Origin: Acidobacteria bacterium UBA823 | GTDB lineage: Bacteria; Acidobacteriota; Vicinamibacteria; Vicinamibacterales; UBA823 | Length of the DNA: 15,836 nucleotides | Reading direction: 5' to 3' | NCBI GenBank assembly: GCA_002296225.1 | Contig: DBHR01000053.1 | Location: forward strand, 8,983-24,818 | Shown: positions 6,291-13,116 of the stretch, in pieces | Numbering within the stretch: the first letter of the stretch is position 1 | How the letters are laid out: every line of letters starts with the position of its first letter | Program-made: the position numbers and the translations under genes | Notes under the pieces: model-generated | Databases searched by the model: none | What the model saw: only the letters and a program-made list of their open reading frames with translations | What the model was told of the DNA's origin: nothing

Positions 6291-8051
6291 TTAAGTCCGC
6301 TTCATGTGATCGCCAAGCGTGGCTTTGGGCGACCCGTTCGAAGAGCCGTAGGTCTCCCGATCTTCCTCCTCGCCAGAGTTGAGCGCGCGGATACTCAGCC
6401 CGATCTTACGATCAGCCGGACTCAACTTGATGATTTTCATCGCGCGGGACTGGTCGACCTCTAGCTCGACCTTCTCCTGCCCGTCACTGTCGTCAAATTC
6501 CGATACGTGGATGAGCCCCTCGACGCCCTCCGCGAGTTCCACAAACGCCCCGAAATTCGTCATTCGCACCACCCTGCCCTCGATGACGTCGCCGGCCTTG
6601 TGGCTCGCAAAGAAATCGTCCCAGATGTCGGTAGCCAATTGCTTCATGCCCAGCGACAAGCGCTGGTTTTCGGCATCCACGTTCAGCACCATAACCTCGA
6701 CAGTATCCCCCTTTTGCACCGCCTCCGATGGGTGCTTCAGGCGCTTACTCCAGGACATATCGGAAATGTGGATAAGCCCGTCGATGCCCTCCTCGATCTC
6801 AACAAAGGCGCCAAACTCGGTGAGGTTACGGACCACACCAGTGATTCGCGTGCCCACAGGATACTTCTCCACAAGCTCCACCCAAGGGTTGGGCCCGACC
6901 TGCTTCAACCCCAGCGAAATCCGGCGCGCCTGCGAATCGACGGCGAGCACCATGGGCTCCACAGCGTCACCAACGCTGAGGACCTTAGACGGATGTTTGA
7001 CGCGTTTGCTCCAAGATATCTCAGAGACGTGAATCAAACCTTCAACGCCAGGCTCAAGCTCCACGAAGGCGCCGTAGTCGGTTAGGCTCACGACCTTCCC
7101 GTTGATCTGACTGCCGACCACATACCGCTCGGCCACCGCCGTCCACGGGTCGGCCATCAACTGCTTGTAACCCAAGGACACACGCTCAGTGGCTGGATCG
7201 AACTTAAGTACGATTACGTCGACTTCATCATTCACCTTAAACAACTCGGACGGATGCGTCACCCGACCCCACGACATATCCGTGACGTGGAGCAGACCAT
7301 CCAGGCCGCCCAAGTCGATGAACGCTCCGTAGTCCGTGAGGTTCTTCACGATGCCGCGCAGCACCTTACCTTCGGAGAGCGACGCCAGTGTCTGTGTCTT
7401 CTTCTCTGCATTCTCCTCTTCGAGAAGCGCCTTACGTGAAAGAACGATGTTGCCGCGCTTCTTGTTAACCTTAATCACGCGCATCCGAAGCTCTTGGCCT
7501 CGCAGGGAGTCGAGGTTGCGGACTGGTCGGACGTCGATCTGCGAGCCTGGCAGGAAGGCGCGAACGCCAATGTCAACAGCCAGGCCGCCCTTGATCCGCT
7601 CAATGACGCGACCAATTACGACTTTACGGTCAGCATAGGCCTTTTCGATCTCGTCCCAAATCTTCATCTTCTCGGCGTTTTCGCGCGAAAGTACTACGTG
7701 GCCGTTGCGGTCTTCGGTGCGCTCAAGCAGAACATCAACCAAGTCGCCGGCCTGAACCGTCACCTCACCATTTTCGTCGCGGAATTCGTCGATAGAAATC
7801 ATCCCTTCGGATTTGTAGCCGACGTCAACGATGACCTCTGAATTCGACACCTGCAACACGGTGCCCTTAACAACTTCGCCTTCAGCGATATTGCGGAAAC
7901 TACTGTCGTACAGGTCGACTAGGCGGGCATATTCCTCAGGATCCATCTGCGAATCCTCGGTCTGTGTGGCCTCCGCGTCTGAGCTCACAGCCACTTCGCT
8001 GTCACCTCCTGCCAGTGATGCTACTTCGTCAGTTTCTTCTGCACTCGCCAT
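6291..8051 (-). CDS. rpsA: 30S ribosomal protein S1
   Basis: RNA-binding ribosomal protein that recruits mRNA to the 30S subunit. The 586-residue product contains six S1 (OB-fold) repeats at about 57-125, 142-207, 227-296, 312-383, 399-470 and 485-556, the count found in E. coli S1. Repeats 3 to 6 show the typical TDYGAFVEL, EGLIHVSE and SWSKR-KHPS pattern; repeats 1 and 2 are more divergent, as expected for the ribosome-binding ones. An acidic low-complexity stretch of about 40 residues precedes repeat 1, and a polar tail follows repeat 6. I start at ATG 8051, preceded by AGGAGG (8063-8068) at 11 bases; ATG 8102 and TTG 8123 are in frame but have no binding site. The gene lies between cmk and ihfB as in E. 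coli, but with 441 bp separating it from cmk and its own candidate promoter. Confidence 0.95.
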   Translation of the reverse strand: MASAEETDEVASLAGGDSEVAVSSDAEATQTEDSQMDPEEYARLVDLYDSSFRNIAEGEVVKGTVLQVSNSEVIVDVGYKSEGMISIDEFRDENGEVTVQAGDLVDVLLERTEDRNGHVVLSRENAEKMKIWDEIEKAYADRKVVIGRVIERIKGGLAVDIGVRAFLPGSQIDVRPVRNLDSLRGQELRMRVIKVNKKRGNIVLSRKALLEEENAEKKTQTLASLSEGKVLRGIVKNLTDYGAFIDLGGLDGLLHVTDMSWGRVTHPSELFKVNDEVDVIVLKFDPATERVSLGYKQLMADPWTAVAERYVVGSQINGKVVSLTDYGAFVELEPGVEGLIHVSEISWSKRVKHPSKVLSVGDAVEPMVLAVDSQARRISLGLKQVGPNPWVELVEKYPVGTRITGVVRNLTEFGAFVEIEEGIDGLIHISDMSWSKRLKHPSEAVQKGDTVEVMVLNVDAENQRLSLGMKQLATDIWDDFFASHKAGDVIEGRVVRMTNFGAFVELAEGVEGLIHVSEFDDSDGQEKVELEVDQSRAMKIIKLSPADRKIGLSIRALNSGEEEDRETYGSSNGSPKATLGDHMKRT

Positions 8052-8062
8052 GCGTTCACGGT

Positions 8063-8068
8063 CCTCCT
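8063..8068 (-). promoter_or_regulatory. Ribosome binding site that decides the rpsA start
   Basis: AGGAGG on the minus strand, 11 bases before ATG 8051. It is the only strong site in the leader, so it argues against the longer in-frame readings from ATG 8102 or TTG 8123, even though the spacing is slightly long. Confidence 0.6.
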
Positions 8069-8101
8069 CTTCCACTGCATACCCCAGCGACCACCCTCTC
8101 A

Positions 8102-8146
8102 TATCGCAACACCGCGCGCTCAATAAGGCCTGGTCGATCTGCGATA
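8102..8146 (-). promoter_or_regulatory. Possible rpsA leader stem
   Basis: TATCGCA (8102-8108) and TGCGATA (8140-8146) form a 7-bp inverted repeat enclosing 31 bases, within the presumed 5' leader of the rpsA mRNA. In E. coli the rpsA leader is folded and is the target of autogenous control by S1; whether this stem has such a role is inference only. Confidence 0.3.
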
Positions 8147-8154
8147 AGCCCTAG

Positions 8155-8184
8155 ACTGTACGACACTTAGCCATCCACAGTCAA
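8155..8184 (-). promoter_or_regulatory. Candidate rpsA promoter
   Basis: On the minus strand TTGACT (8179-8184; 5/6 match to TTGACA) and TACAGT (8155-8160; 4/6 match to TATAAT) are separated by 18 bases. Transcription would begin near 8148, giving a leader of roughly 95 bases before ATG 8051. The position in a long gap between cmk and rpsA supports it. Confidence 0.42.
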
Positions 8185-8492
8185 GCATCTGAAACGGTTC
8201 GAAACAGTCAACCAAAGGCCCACAAGCCGTTACCAAGGGTCGAGTCTGGCAACGTCGACTAGACGTAGACTCGAGACGTCAACGAACCTAGACCGGCCGA
8301 CGAACTGCGCCCAAGAGATTTCGGACGGGCGCCCGGAGTGGAGTAGAAGCCAAAACACCGCTGAGAGAACACGACGCCAAAGGCGCAGATGCTTTACCCA
8401 CCAACGAATGGCCGGGACAAAGTCTATCGCTGACCGAACTGTCCGCCTGGGCAAGGGATGACGAAGGCTGAGTCCGACTATTGCATGCCTGT
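8185..8492. other. Non-coding gap between cmk and rpsA promoter
   Basis: About 300 bases after the cmk stop hold no gene I can support. A 74-codon minus-strand frame (8230-8454) starts with TTG, has no ribosome binding site and is Arg/Trp-rich without recognisable motifs. The segment contains the stem-loop at 8240-8274 and a 10-base palindrome CGGGCGCCCG (8326-8335). I find no T-rich terminator after cmk. Confidence 0.5.
8240..8274. other. Strong bulged stem-loop in the cmk-rpsA gap
   Basis: TCGAGTCT (8240-8247) pairs with AGACTCGA (8267-8274), and ACGTC (8252-8256) pairs with GACGT (8262-8266) around the loop GACTA. This makes 13 base pairs with a single 4-base bulge (8248-8251) on one side. 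Neither strand has a T-run after it, so it is not an obvious intrinsic terminator. It could be an RNA element in the cmk 3' region or a protein-binding dyad upstream of the rpsA promoter. Confidence 0.5.
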
Positions 8493-9155
8493 CTACGCCG
8501 AGTCGCCCAACCTTGAACGCACCAGCGATAAAGCCCGTTTCACCACATCGCCGATAGGCACGCCCGTCGTATCGATCAACTCCGCGTCCGCCGCAAGTGT
8601 GAGCGGTGAGACCTCCCGCGTCCGATCCGAGGCATCCCGGGCCTCAAGCGCACTCGCCACGTCGGCCAGATCGGTGCGGCCGCTACCAGTGTGCGCCCGG
8701 TCAGCCGCACGACGACGCGCGCGCTCATCAGGCGAAGCATCTAGATAAATCTTGGCTCCAGCGTCTGGAAAGACAACGGTTCCGATGTCTCGTCCTTCCA
8801 TCACGAGCCGACCGCCCTTCCCAAACGCGCGTTGCCGCGCCACGAGTACCCGCCGGACGGCCGGAAGCCGAGCCACCGATGCCGCCGCGACGTCCCCCTC
8901 CGGAGTTCGCATCGCCTCGGTCACATCATGGCCGTTGACGACGGTCCGACCCCCCTCGAAATTAATCACGGCCTCCTGGGCTACATGTTCGACGGCTGAT
9001 TCATTAGCTAGATCAATCCCGTCGCGCAACGCCTGCAAAGCAATCGCACGATACATTGCGCCGGTATCGACGTACCGGTACCCGAGCTCGCGCGCCAATG
9101 CTCGAGCCACCGTTCCCTTACCAGCACCAGACGGGCCGTCAATCGCCACTATCAT
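8493..9155 (-). CDS. cmk: Cytidylate kinase
   Basis: Transfers phosphate from ATP to CMP or dCMP, recycling cytidylate for RNA, DNA and phospholipid synthesis. The product of 220 residues has the normal family length. It begins MIVAIDGPSGAGKGT with the P-loop at 7-14, followed by YVDTGAMYRA (29-37), the family motif GRDIGTVVFPDA (121-132) and the Arg-rich lid around ERARRRAADR. The start at ATG 9155 is set by the ATGA overlap with the rluB stop and by GAGAGG (9160-9165) 4 bases upstream; ATG 9170 would add only five residues. Longer upstream reading in this frame is just the antiphase of rluB. Last gene of the tightly packed cluster; rpsA follows after a long gap. Confidence 0.95.
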   Translation of the reverse strand: MIVAIDGPSGAGKGTVARALARELGYRYVDTGAMYRAIALQALRDGIDLANESAVEHVAQEAVINFEGGRTVVNGHDVTEAMRTPEGDVAAASVARLPAVRRVLVARQRAFGKGGRLVMEGRDIGTVVFPDAGAKIYLDASPDERARRRAADRAHTGSGRTDLADVASALEARDASDRTREVSPLTLAADAELIDTTGVPIGDVVKRALSLVRSRLGDSA

Positions 9156-9940
9156 CGTTCCTCTCGGCATCGTTGCGCTTGGCATGGGGCTCGCGTCTCC
9201 CCATAGGCTGCCGCGCGTTGTAGCGCATCGACTTCCCGGCGCGTGAGTTCGCGATACTCTCCAACCTTCAGCCGCCGATCGCGCAGAGGCCCAATCTGCA
9301 CTCGGCGCAGCCGGAGGACGGGATGACCGATGGCTTCGCACATCTTACGCACCTGCCGTTGGCGACCTTCGTGGAGACCGATCGCGAGAAGTGCTTCACT
9401 GCCTTTGACGGTCCGCCAGCGCCGCAGTAACCGCACTGAGGCTGGCGCGGTACGCCGACCGCCAACCGATACGCCATGACGCAACCGCGACAACAGGCTG
9501 GCCGTCGGCACGCCCCGGACGCGAACCTCGTACACCCGCTCGACGCGGTACCGCGGATGCGTCAACCGCGCCGCAAGTTCACCGTCGTTCGTCAGTAGAA
9601 GCAGCCCCTCAGACTGGTAATCGAGCCGTCCGACCGGATAGACATAGTCGCGCACGCGCGCAATCAGATCCAATACCGTGGGGCGCCCCTCCGGGTCCGA
9701 TCGGGTCGTGACGTAGCCCCGCGGCTTGTGCAGTAAGAGGTAGCGTCGCCGCGCGGACCGCGCGATCCGCCGCCCATCCACACGAATGTCGTCGGCCACG
9801 GGATCGGCCTTCGTGCCAAGCGTCGTGACGACCTTACCGTTGACGGTAACGCGGTCGGCCTGCATGAGCTTTTCTGCGGCACGCCGAGAAGAAACCCCCG
9901 CAAGCGACAGTAGCTTCTGAAGACGGATCACTGCCGACAT
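9152..9940 (-). CDS. rluB: 23S rRNA pseudouridine synthase, RluB/RsuA family
   Basis: Isomerises a specific uridine of ribosomal RNA to pseudouridine. Residues 4-60 form an S4 RNA-binding domain (RLQKLLSLAGVSSRRAAEKL). The catalytic domain carries YLLLHKPRGYVTT and VGRLDYQSEGLLLLTNDG, with the catalytic aspartate D107, then YRVERVYEVRV and LHEGRQRQVRKM. The 262-residue size and the context with scpA-scpB favour RluB (23S position 2605 in E. coli) over RsuA; the exact target is inferred. ATG 9940 lies 9 bases after the scpB stop and has no clear binding site, so it may depend on coupling to scpB; TTG 9946 is an alternative. The end overlaps the cmk start by 4 bases (ATGA). The Arg/Cys-rich C-terminal end is unremarkable. 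Confidence 0.9.
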   Translation of the reverse strand: MSAVIRLQKLLSLAGVSSRRAAEKLMQADRVTVNGKVVTTLGTKADPVADDIRVDGRRIARSARRRYLLLHKPRGYVTTRSDPEGRPTVLDLIARVRDYVYPVGRLDYQSEGLLLLTNDGELAARLTHPRYRVERVYEVRVRGVPTASLLSRLRHGVSVGGRRTAPASVRLLRRWRTVKGSEALLAIGLHEGRQRQVRKMCEAIGHPVLRLRRVQIGPLRDRRLKVGEYRELTRREVDALQRAAAYGETRAPCQAQRCREER

Positions 9941-9949
9941 CGGCAACGC

Positions 9950-10591
9950 TTAGTGCACCTGCTCCTCTTCAACATCGGCCGCCGCCGGCTCCACCAGGTC
10001 GACTCCATTTGATACCGGAGGATGCTGGCCAACATCGGGCGGCATGGAAAGCGCGGGAGGCAGGTCGAGGCCGAAAGCCTCGGCCATGTCCTCGACCTTC
10101 GGTAAATCCCCGATGTCGCTGAGACCGAACCGATCTAGGAATTCCTGGGTCGTCGCATACACGAACGGCCGGCCAATCACGCGCTTCCGCCCGACAACTT
10201 TCACCAAGCGACGTTCGGTCAATGTGCCAATCACGCCAGACGTGTTTACACCGCGAATCTCAGAAATTTCCGGTGCCGTTACCGGCTGCTTGTAAGCTAT
10301 AATCGCCAGCGTTTCAAGCGCCTGCACTGAGAGATGCTGCGTGCTGCGCTCATGAAACAGGCGCCGGATCCATTCGTGAAACTCCGGCCGCGTAACAATC
10401 TGGAACCCACCAGCTACCTCAACCAGCAGCAGACCGCCGAGCCGATCGTAATCCTCACGAACCCCGTCCAACGCCGCCTCCACGCCTTCTTGCGGCTCGC
10501 TGTCCAGTAACTTGTAGAGCGTCTTCCGCGTCAACGGTTCCGGTGACGCGAAGATCAAGGCTTCGACGAGCGCCTTCAGGTCATCAGCCAC
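9950..10591 (-). CDS. scpB: Segregation and condensation protein B
   Basis: Subunit of the SMC-ScpAB condensin complex that compacts and separates chromosomes. The 213-residue product shows the two winged-helix domains of ScpB: the first with LKALVEALIFASPEPLT near the N-terminus, the second around LSVQALETLAIIAYKQPVTAPEI split by RGVNTSGVIGTLTERRLVK and GRPFVYATTQEFLDRFGL. The last 35 residues are an acidic, Pro-rich tail typical of the family. The start is GTG 10591, with AAAGGGG (10597-10603) at 5 bases. It lies 18 bases after scpA, as its partner gene usually does. No smc gene is in the window. Confidence 0.94.
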   Translation of the reverse strand: MADDLKALVEALIFASPEPLTRKTLYKLLDSEPQEGVEAALDGVREDYDRLGGLLLVEVAGGFQIVTRPEFHEWIRRLFHERSTQHLSVQALETLAIIAYKQPVTAPEISEIRGVNTSGVIGTLTERRLVKVVGRKRVIGRPFVYATTQEFLDRFGLSDIGDLPKVEDMAEAFGLDLPPALSMPPDVGQHPPVSNGVDLVEPAAADVEEEQVH

Positions 10592-10609
10592 GCCAACCCC
10601 TTTGCATCG

Positions 10610-11428
10610 TCATATCGTTCGATCTCTTATCGGCGTCGGCGCCTCGGTGGAGCTCGAGCGTCTGTACACGCGGATCGGACCAAACGCGCCACCCTGGAAG
10701 ACCCTAACGAGCTTCAGTCGAATCATCTCAAGTAGAGCGAGGAACGTCGCGATCAAACCCGCACGGGAGGCCACGTCGGCGAACAGATCCTCAAACCCGC
10801 AGGCCTCGGTGTCTGACAAGACCGACAGCAGTTGGTCAATCCGTGTCTCGACCGAGATGTACTCGGTTGGTAACAGTAACGCTGGACGCTGTTTGGCCCT
10901 TTCTACCACAGCCTGGAATGCCGTCAGCAGGCTGAACAGATCGACCTCAAGCTCGGGCTCGTATGGCTCTCCGACGAGCTCGGCCACACGGCCATCGGGC
11001 CGCTTCCATTGCGCACTCCTGATCGTCTGGCGCTCATGAAGCAATTCAGCAGCGGCCTTATACTTTTTGTGCTCGAGTAGTCGGCGCATAAGTGCCTCGC
11101 GAGAATCCTCCTCAAGCTCGTCCTCGGTCGAGTCTGGTCTCGGTAGAAGCATTTTCGACTTGAGATGAATCAGCGTCGCAGCCATCAGCAGAAACTCTCC
11201 CACGGTGTCGAGGTCAAGTTCCTGCATGAGGGCGAGGTATCTCAGGTACTGGTCTGTGATGAGCGCAATCGGAATGTCCTGGATATCGATTTCGTGCTTG
11301 CGAACAAGAAACAGGAGGAGATCGAGCGGCCCCTCGAAGTTGTCGAGCTTGATCGGATAGCCCTCAAGAACCGATTCGAAATTGGTCGGACGTTCCATAG
11401 CCTCCGCGCCCGTGACGCGCTGTCTCAC
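10610..11428 (-). CDS. scpA: Segregation and condensation protein A (kleisin)
   Basis: Kleisin that bridges the two heads of the SMC dimer and binds ScpB. The N-terminal kleisin signature YPIKLDNFEGPLDLLLFLV begins at residue 24, followed by RKHEIDI, then LLMAATLIHLKSKMLLP with the acidic linker TEDELEED. The C-terminal winged helix is around residues 215-260 (TFLALLEMIRLKLVRVFQ). Length of 272 residues is normal. I use GTG 11428 because it overlaps the trpS stop in GTGA, the coupling arrangement also seen at rluB-cmk. ATG 11398 is the alternative: it has GGAGG, but only 2 bases away, and would remove ten residues without conserved content. Cotranscribed with scpB. Confidence 0.93.
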   Translation of the reverse strand: MRQRVTGAEAMERPTNFESVLEGYPIKLDNFEGPLDLLLFLVRKHEIDIQDIPIALITDQYLRYLALMQELDLDTVGEFLLMAATLIHLKSKMLLPRPDSTEDELEEDSREALMRRLLEHKKYKAAAELLHERQTIRSAQWKRPDGRVAELVGEPYEPELEVDLFSLLTAFQAVVERAKQRPALLLPTEYISVETRIDQLLSVLSDTEACGFEDLFADVASRAGLIATFLALLEMIRLKLVRVFQGGAFGPIRVYRRSSSTEAPTPIRDRTI

Positions 11429-12432
11429 GAATACTTCAACCGCACTGCCTCGCGCACCTTCGCCATCGTCCCTTGCGCCTCTTTGCGCGCCAGGCGGGAT
11501 CCTTCAAATAGAATCTCGCGAATCCGTTCCGGGCGGGCGATTAGACCGGCTCGCCGCTCACGAATTGGATCGAGCGTGGCATTCAGCGCCTGAGCCAACT
11601 TCTCTTTGACCTCAACGTCGCCCACCGTGCCGGCGCGATAGCGGGCCTTCAGGTCATCCACCTCCGCGGTATCTGCGTTAAACGCATCGTGGTACATGAA
11701 GACAGGATTACCCTCGACCGTGCCAGGAATGTCAGCGCGCACCCGCGTGGGATCCGTGTACATTCGCTTCACTTTTTTGCGCACCATTTCAGCGTCGTCA
11801 GAAAGATTGATCGTGTTGTCGTAACTCTTGCTCATCTTCCGATTGTCGAGCCCTGGCAGCCGCGGGAAGTGTGTCAACAATGGTTGTGGCTCTACAAAAA
11901 CCTCGCTGTAAAAGCTGTGAAAGCGGCGGACGACTTCACGGGTTAGTTCGAGGTGCGGCACCTGGTCCTCGCCAACCGGCACGTAGTGCGCCCGATACAT
12001 GATGATGTCAGCACCCTGCAGTAACGGATATCCGAGGAACCCTAGCGTGGACAGGTCCTTCTCAGCGAGTTCTTCGATCTGCTCCTTGTAGGTTGGCACC
12101 CGCTCCAACCACGGCGTCGGCACAATCATTGACAGCAACAGATATAGCTCGGCATGCTCCGGTACCAGTGACTGAACGAAGAATGTGCTGCGCTCGGGAT
12201 CGAGTCCGGCGGCGATCCAATCCGTCACGTTGTCAAGCGCGTAGTCAGTTAACCCTTCGGTGTTGCCATACTCACTGGTGAGCGCGTGCCAGTCGGCCAC
12301 GAAGTAGAAGCACTCGTACTTGGCCTGGAGCTCGGCCCAATTGCCGAGCGCACCGGCCAAGTGGCCAAGATGCATCTTGCCCGTCGGACGCATGCCTGAG
12401 AGAACGCGTTTTGTCACGGTCGCAGCAGCCAT
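11425..12432 (-). CDS. trpS: Tryptophanyl-tRNA synthetase
   Basis: Class I aminoacyl-tRNA synthetase that charges tRNA-Trp. The 335-residue product has the normal bacterial length. It shows MRPTGKMHLGHLAGAL with the HIGH-type motif HLGH at 21-24, the tryptophan-site region FLGYPLLQGADIIMY, VGEDQVPHLELTREV, and KMSKS at 199-203 followed by YDNTI. ATG 12432 lies 19 bases inside the end of the protease gene, without a clear ribosome binding site. GTG 12417 forms a GTGA with the protease stop and would remove five residues; both are possible. The stop overlaps the scpA start. Its place between an M50 protease and scpAB is a common bacterial arrangement. I see no trp-codon leader or T-box, and the tight overlap with the gene before it argues for control at the operon promoter. 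Confidence 0.95.
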   Translation of the reverse strand: MAAATVTKRVLSGMRPTGKMHLGHLAGALGNWAELQAKYECFYFVADWHALTSEYGNTEGLTDYALDNVTDWIAAGLDPERSTFFVQSLVPEHAELYLLLSMIVPTPWLERVPTYKEQIEELAEKDLSTLGFLGYPLLQGADIIMYRAHYVPVGEDQVPHLELTREVVRRFHSFYSEVFVEPQPLLTHFPRLPGLDNRKMSKSYDNTINLSDDAEMVRKKVKRMYTDPTRVRADIPGTVEGNPVFMYHDAFNADTAEVDDLKARYRAGTVGDVEVKEKLAQALNATLDPIRERRAGLIARPERIREILFEGSRLARKEAQGTMAKVREAVRLKYS

Positions 12433-13061
12433 GTGAGAAATAAATAGGGCGGGCCAATGATCGTGCCCAGGGTGCCGGTCAGGATGAGCGCATACAAAAT
12501 CAAGAAACCATAGGGACGCAAGAGGCGGTCGAACGAGTTAGACAAGGTCACCGGCAATAACCCGCCTAGGACATTGCCTCCATCGAGTGGCGGCACTGGA
12601 ATCATATTGAAGACCGCTAAGAGCAGGTTAACCTGGAACGCCAAGCGCGCGATCCAGTGGAGAACCGGTTCAGGCCCACCGTCGCCGATGTCGAGCCAGC
12701 CGGCTTCCAGAACACCCAGCGCCCAAGACGCCAACACGGCCAGAGCGATGTTGCTCGCCGGACCCGCCGCCGCCACCAGCACGAAGTCGCGCCGGCCGCG
12801 GCCGAGGCTCGCGATGTCGACCGGCACAGGCTTCGCCCAACCAATGATCGGGGCGCCAGTGGAAAACGCGACCAGGGGCAGAATGACCGTGCCAATCGGA
12901 TCGACGTGGACCACCGGGTTAAGCGAGATCCGGCCGAGCAAGCGCGCTGTCGGATCGCCGAGCCGGTCGGCGGTCCACGCATGAGCCGTTTCATGCACGG
13001 TCAACGAAAGCAACAAAACCAGAAAAACAGCGAGGAGGTTAATGACGTTGAAATCGAGCAA
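12414..13061 (-). CDS. Site-2 protease family membrane metalloprotease (M50, YwhC-like)
   Basis: Integral-membrane zinc protease of the short site-2 type, expected to cut substrates within the membrane. The zinc site is HETAH at 23-27 in the first hydrophobic segment, and the third ligand is D160 in FNMIPVPPLDGG (151-162). Other family marks are RLGDPTARLLGR, NPVVHVDPIGT (49-58), GWAKPVPV and AAAGPASN (97-104). Several hydrophobic segments are visible (about 6-26, 55-70, 94-120, 138-155, 183-205). The start is TTG 13061, with GGAGG rather far upstream (about 13 bases); an upstream in-frame TGA limits any extension. The substrate is unknown; the PDZ domain of RseP-type proteases is absent. The stop lies inside the trpS start region, pointing to one transcript. 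Confidence 0.92.
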   Translation of the reverse strand: MLDFNVINLLAVFLVLLLSLTVHETAHAWTADRLGDPTARLLGRISLNPVVHVDPIGTVILPLVAFSTGAPIIGWAKPVPVDIASLGRGRRDFVLVAAAGPASNIALAVLASWALGVLEAGWLDIGDGGPEPVLHWIARLAFQVNLLLAVFNMIPVPPLDGGNVLGGLLPVTLSNSFDRLLRPYGFLILYALILTGTLGTIIGPPYLFLTWLLRP

Positions 13062-13116
13062 CGTCCAAGGATAAGGCCTCCGGCCGGACAGGGCAACAGT
13101 TCACTGATCACCCATC

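Noticed and set aside
6379..7085. Long plus-strand frames inside rpsA
   Set aside because: They are antisense to the repeated S1 domains; their own internal repetition only mirrors those repeats.
8196..8203. GGTTCGAA, resembling a tRNA T-loop
   Set aside because: The flanks cannot form the 5-bp T-stem and no anticodon arm or acceptor stem is present.
8230..8454. Minus-strand open frame of 74 codons in the cmk-rpsA gap
   Set aside because: TTG start without ribosome binding site, Arg/Trp-rich composition, no recognisable domain, and it runs through a strong stem-loop.
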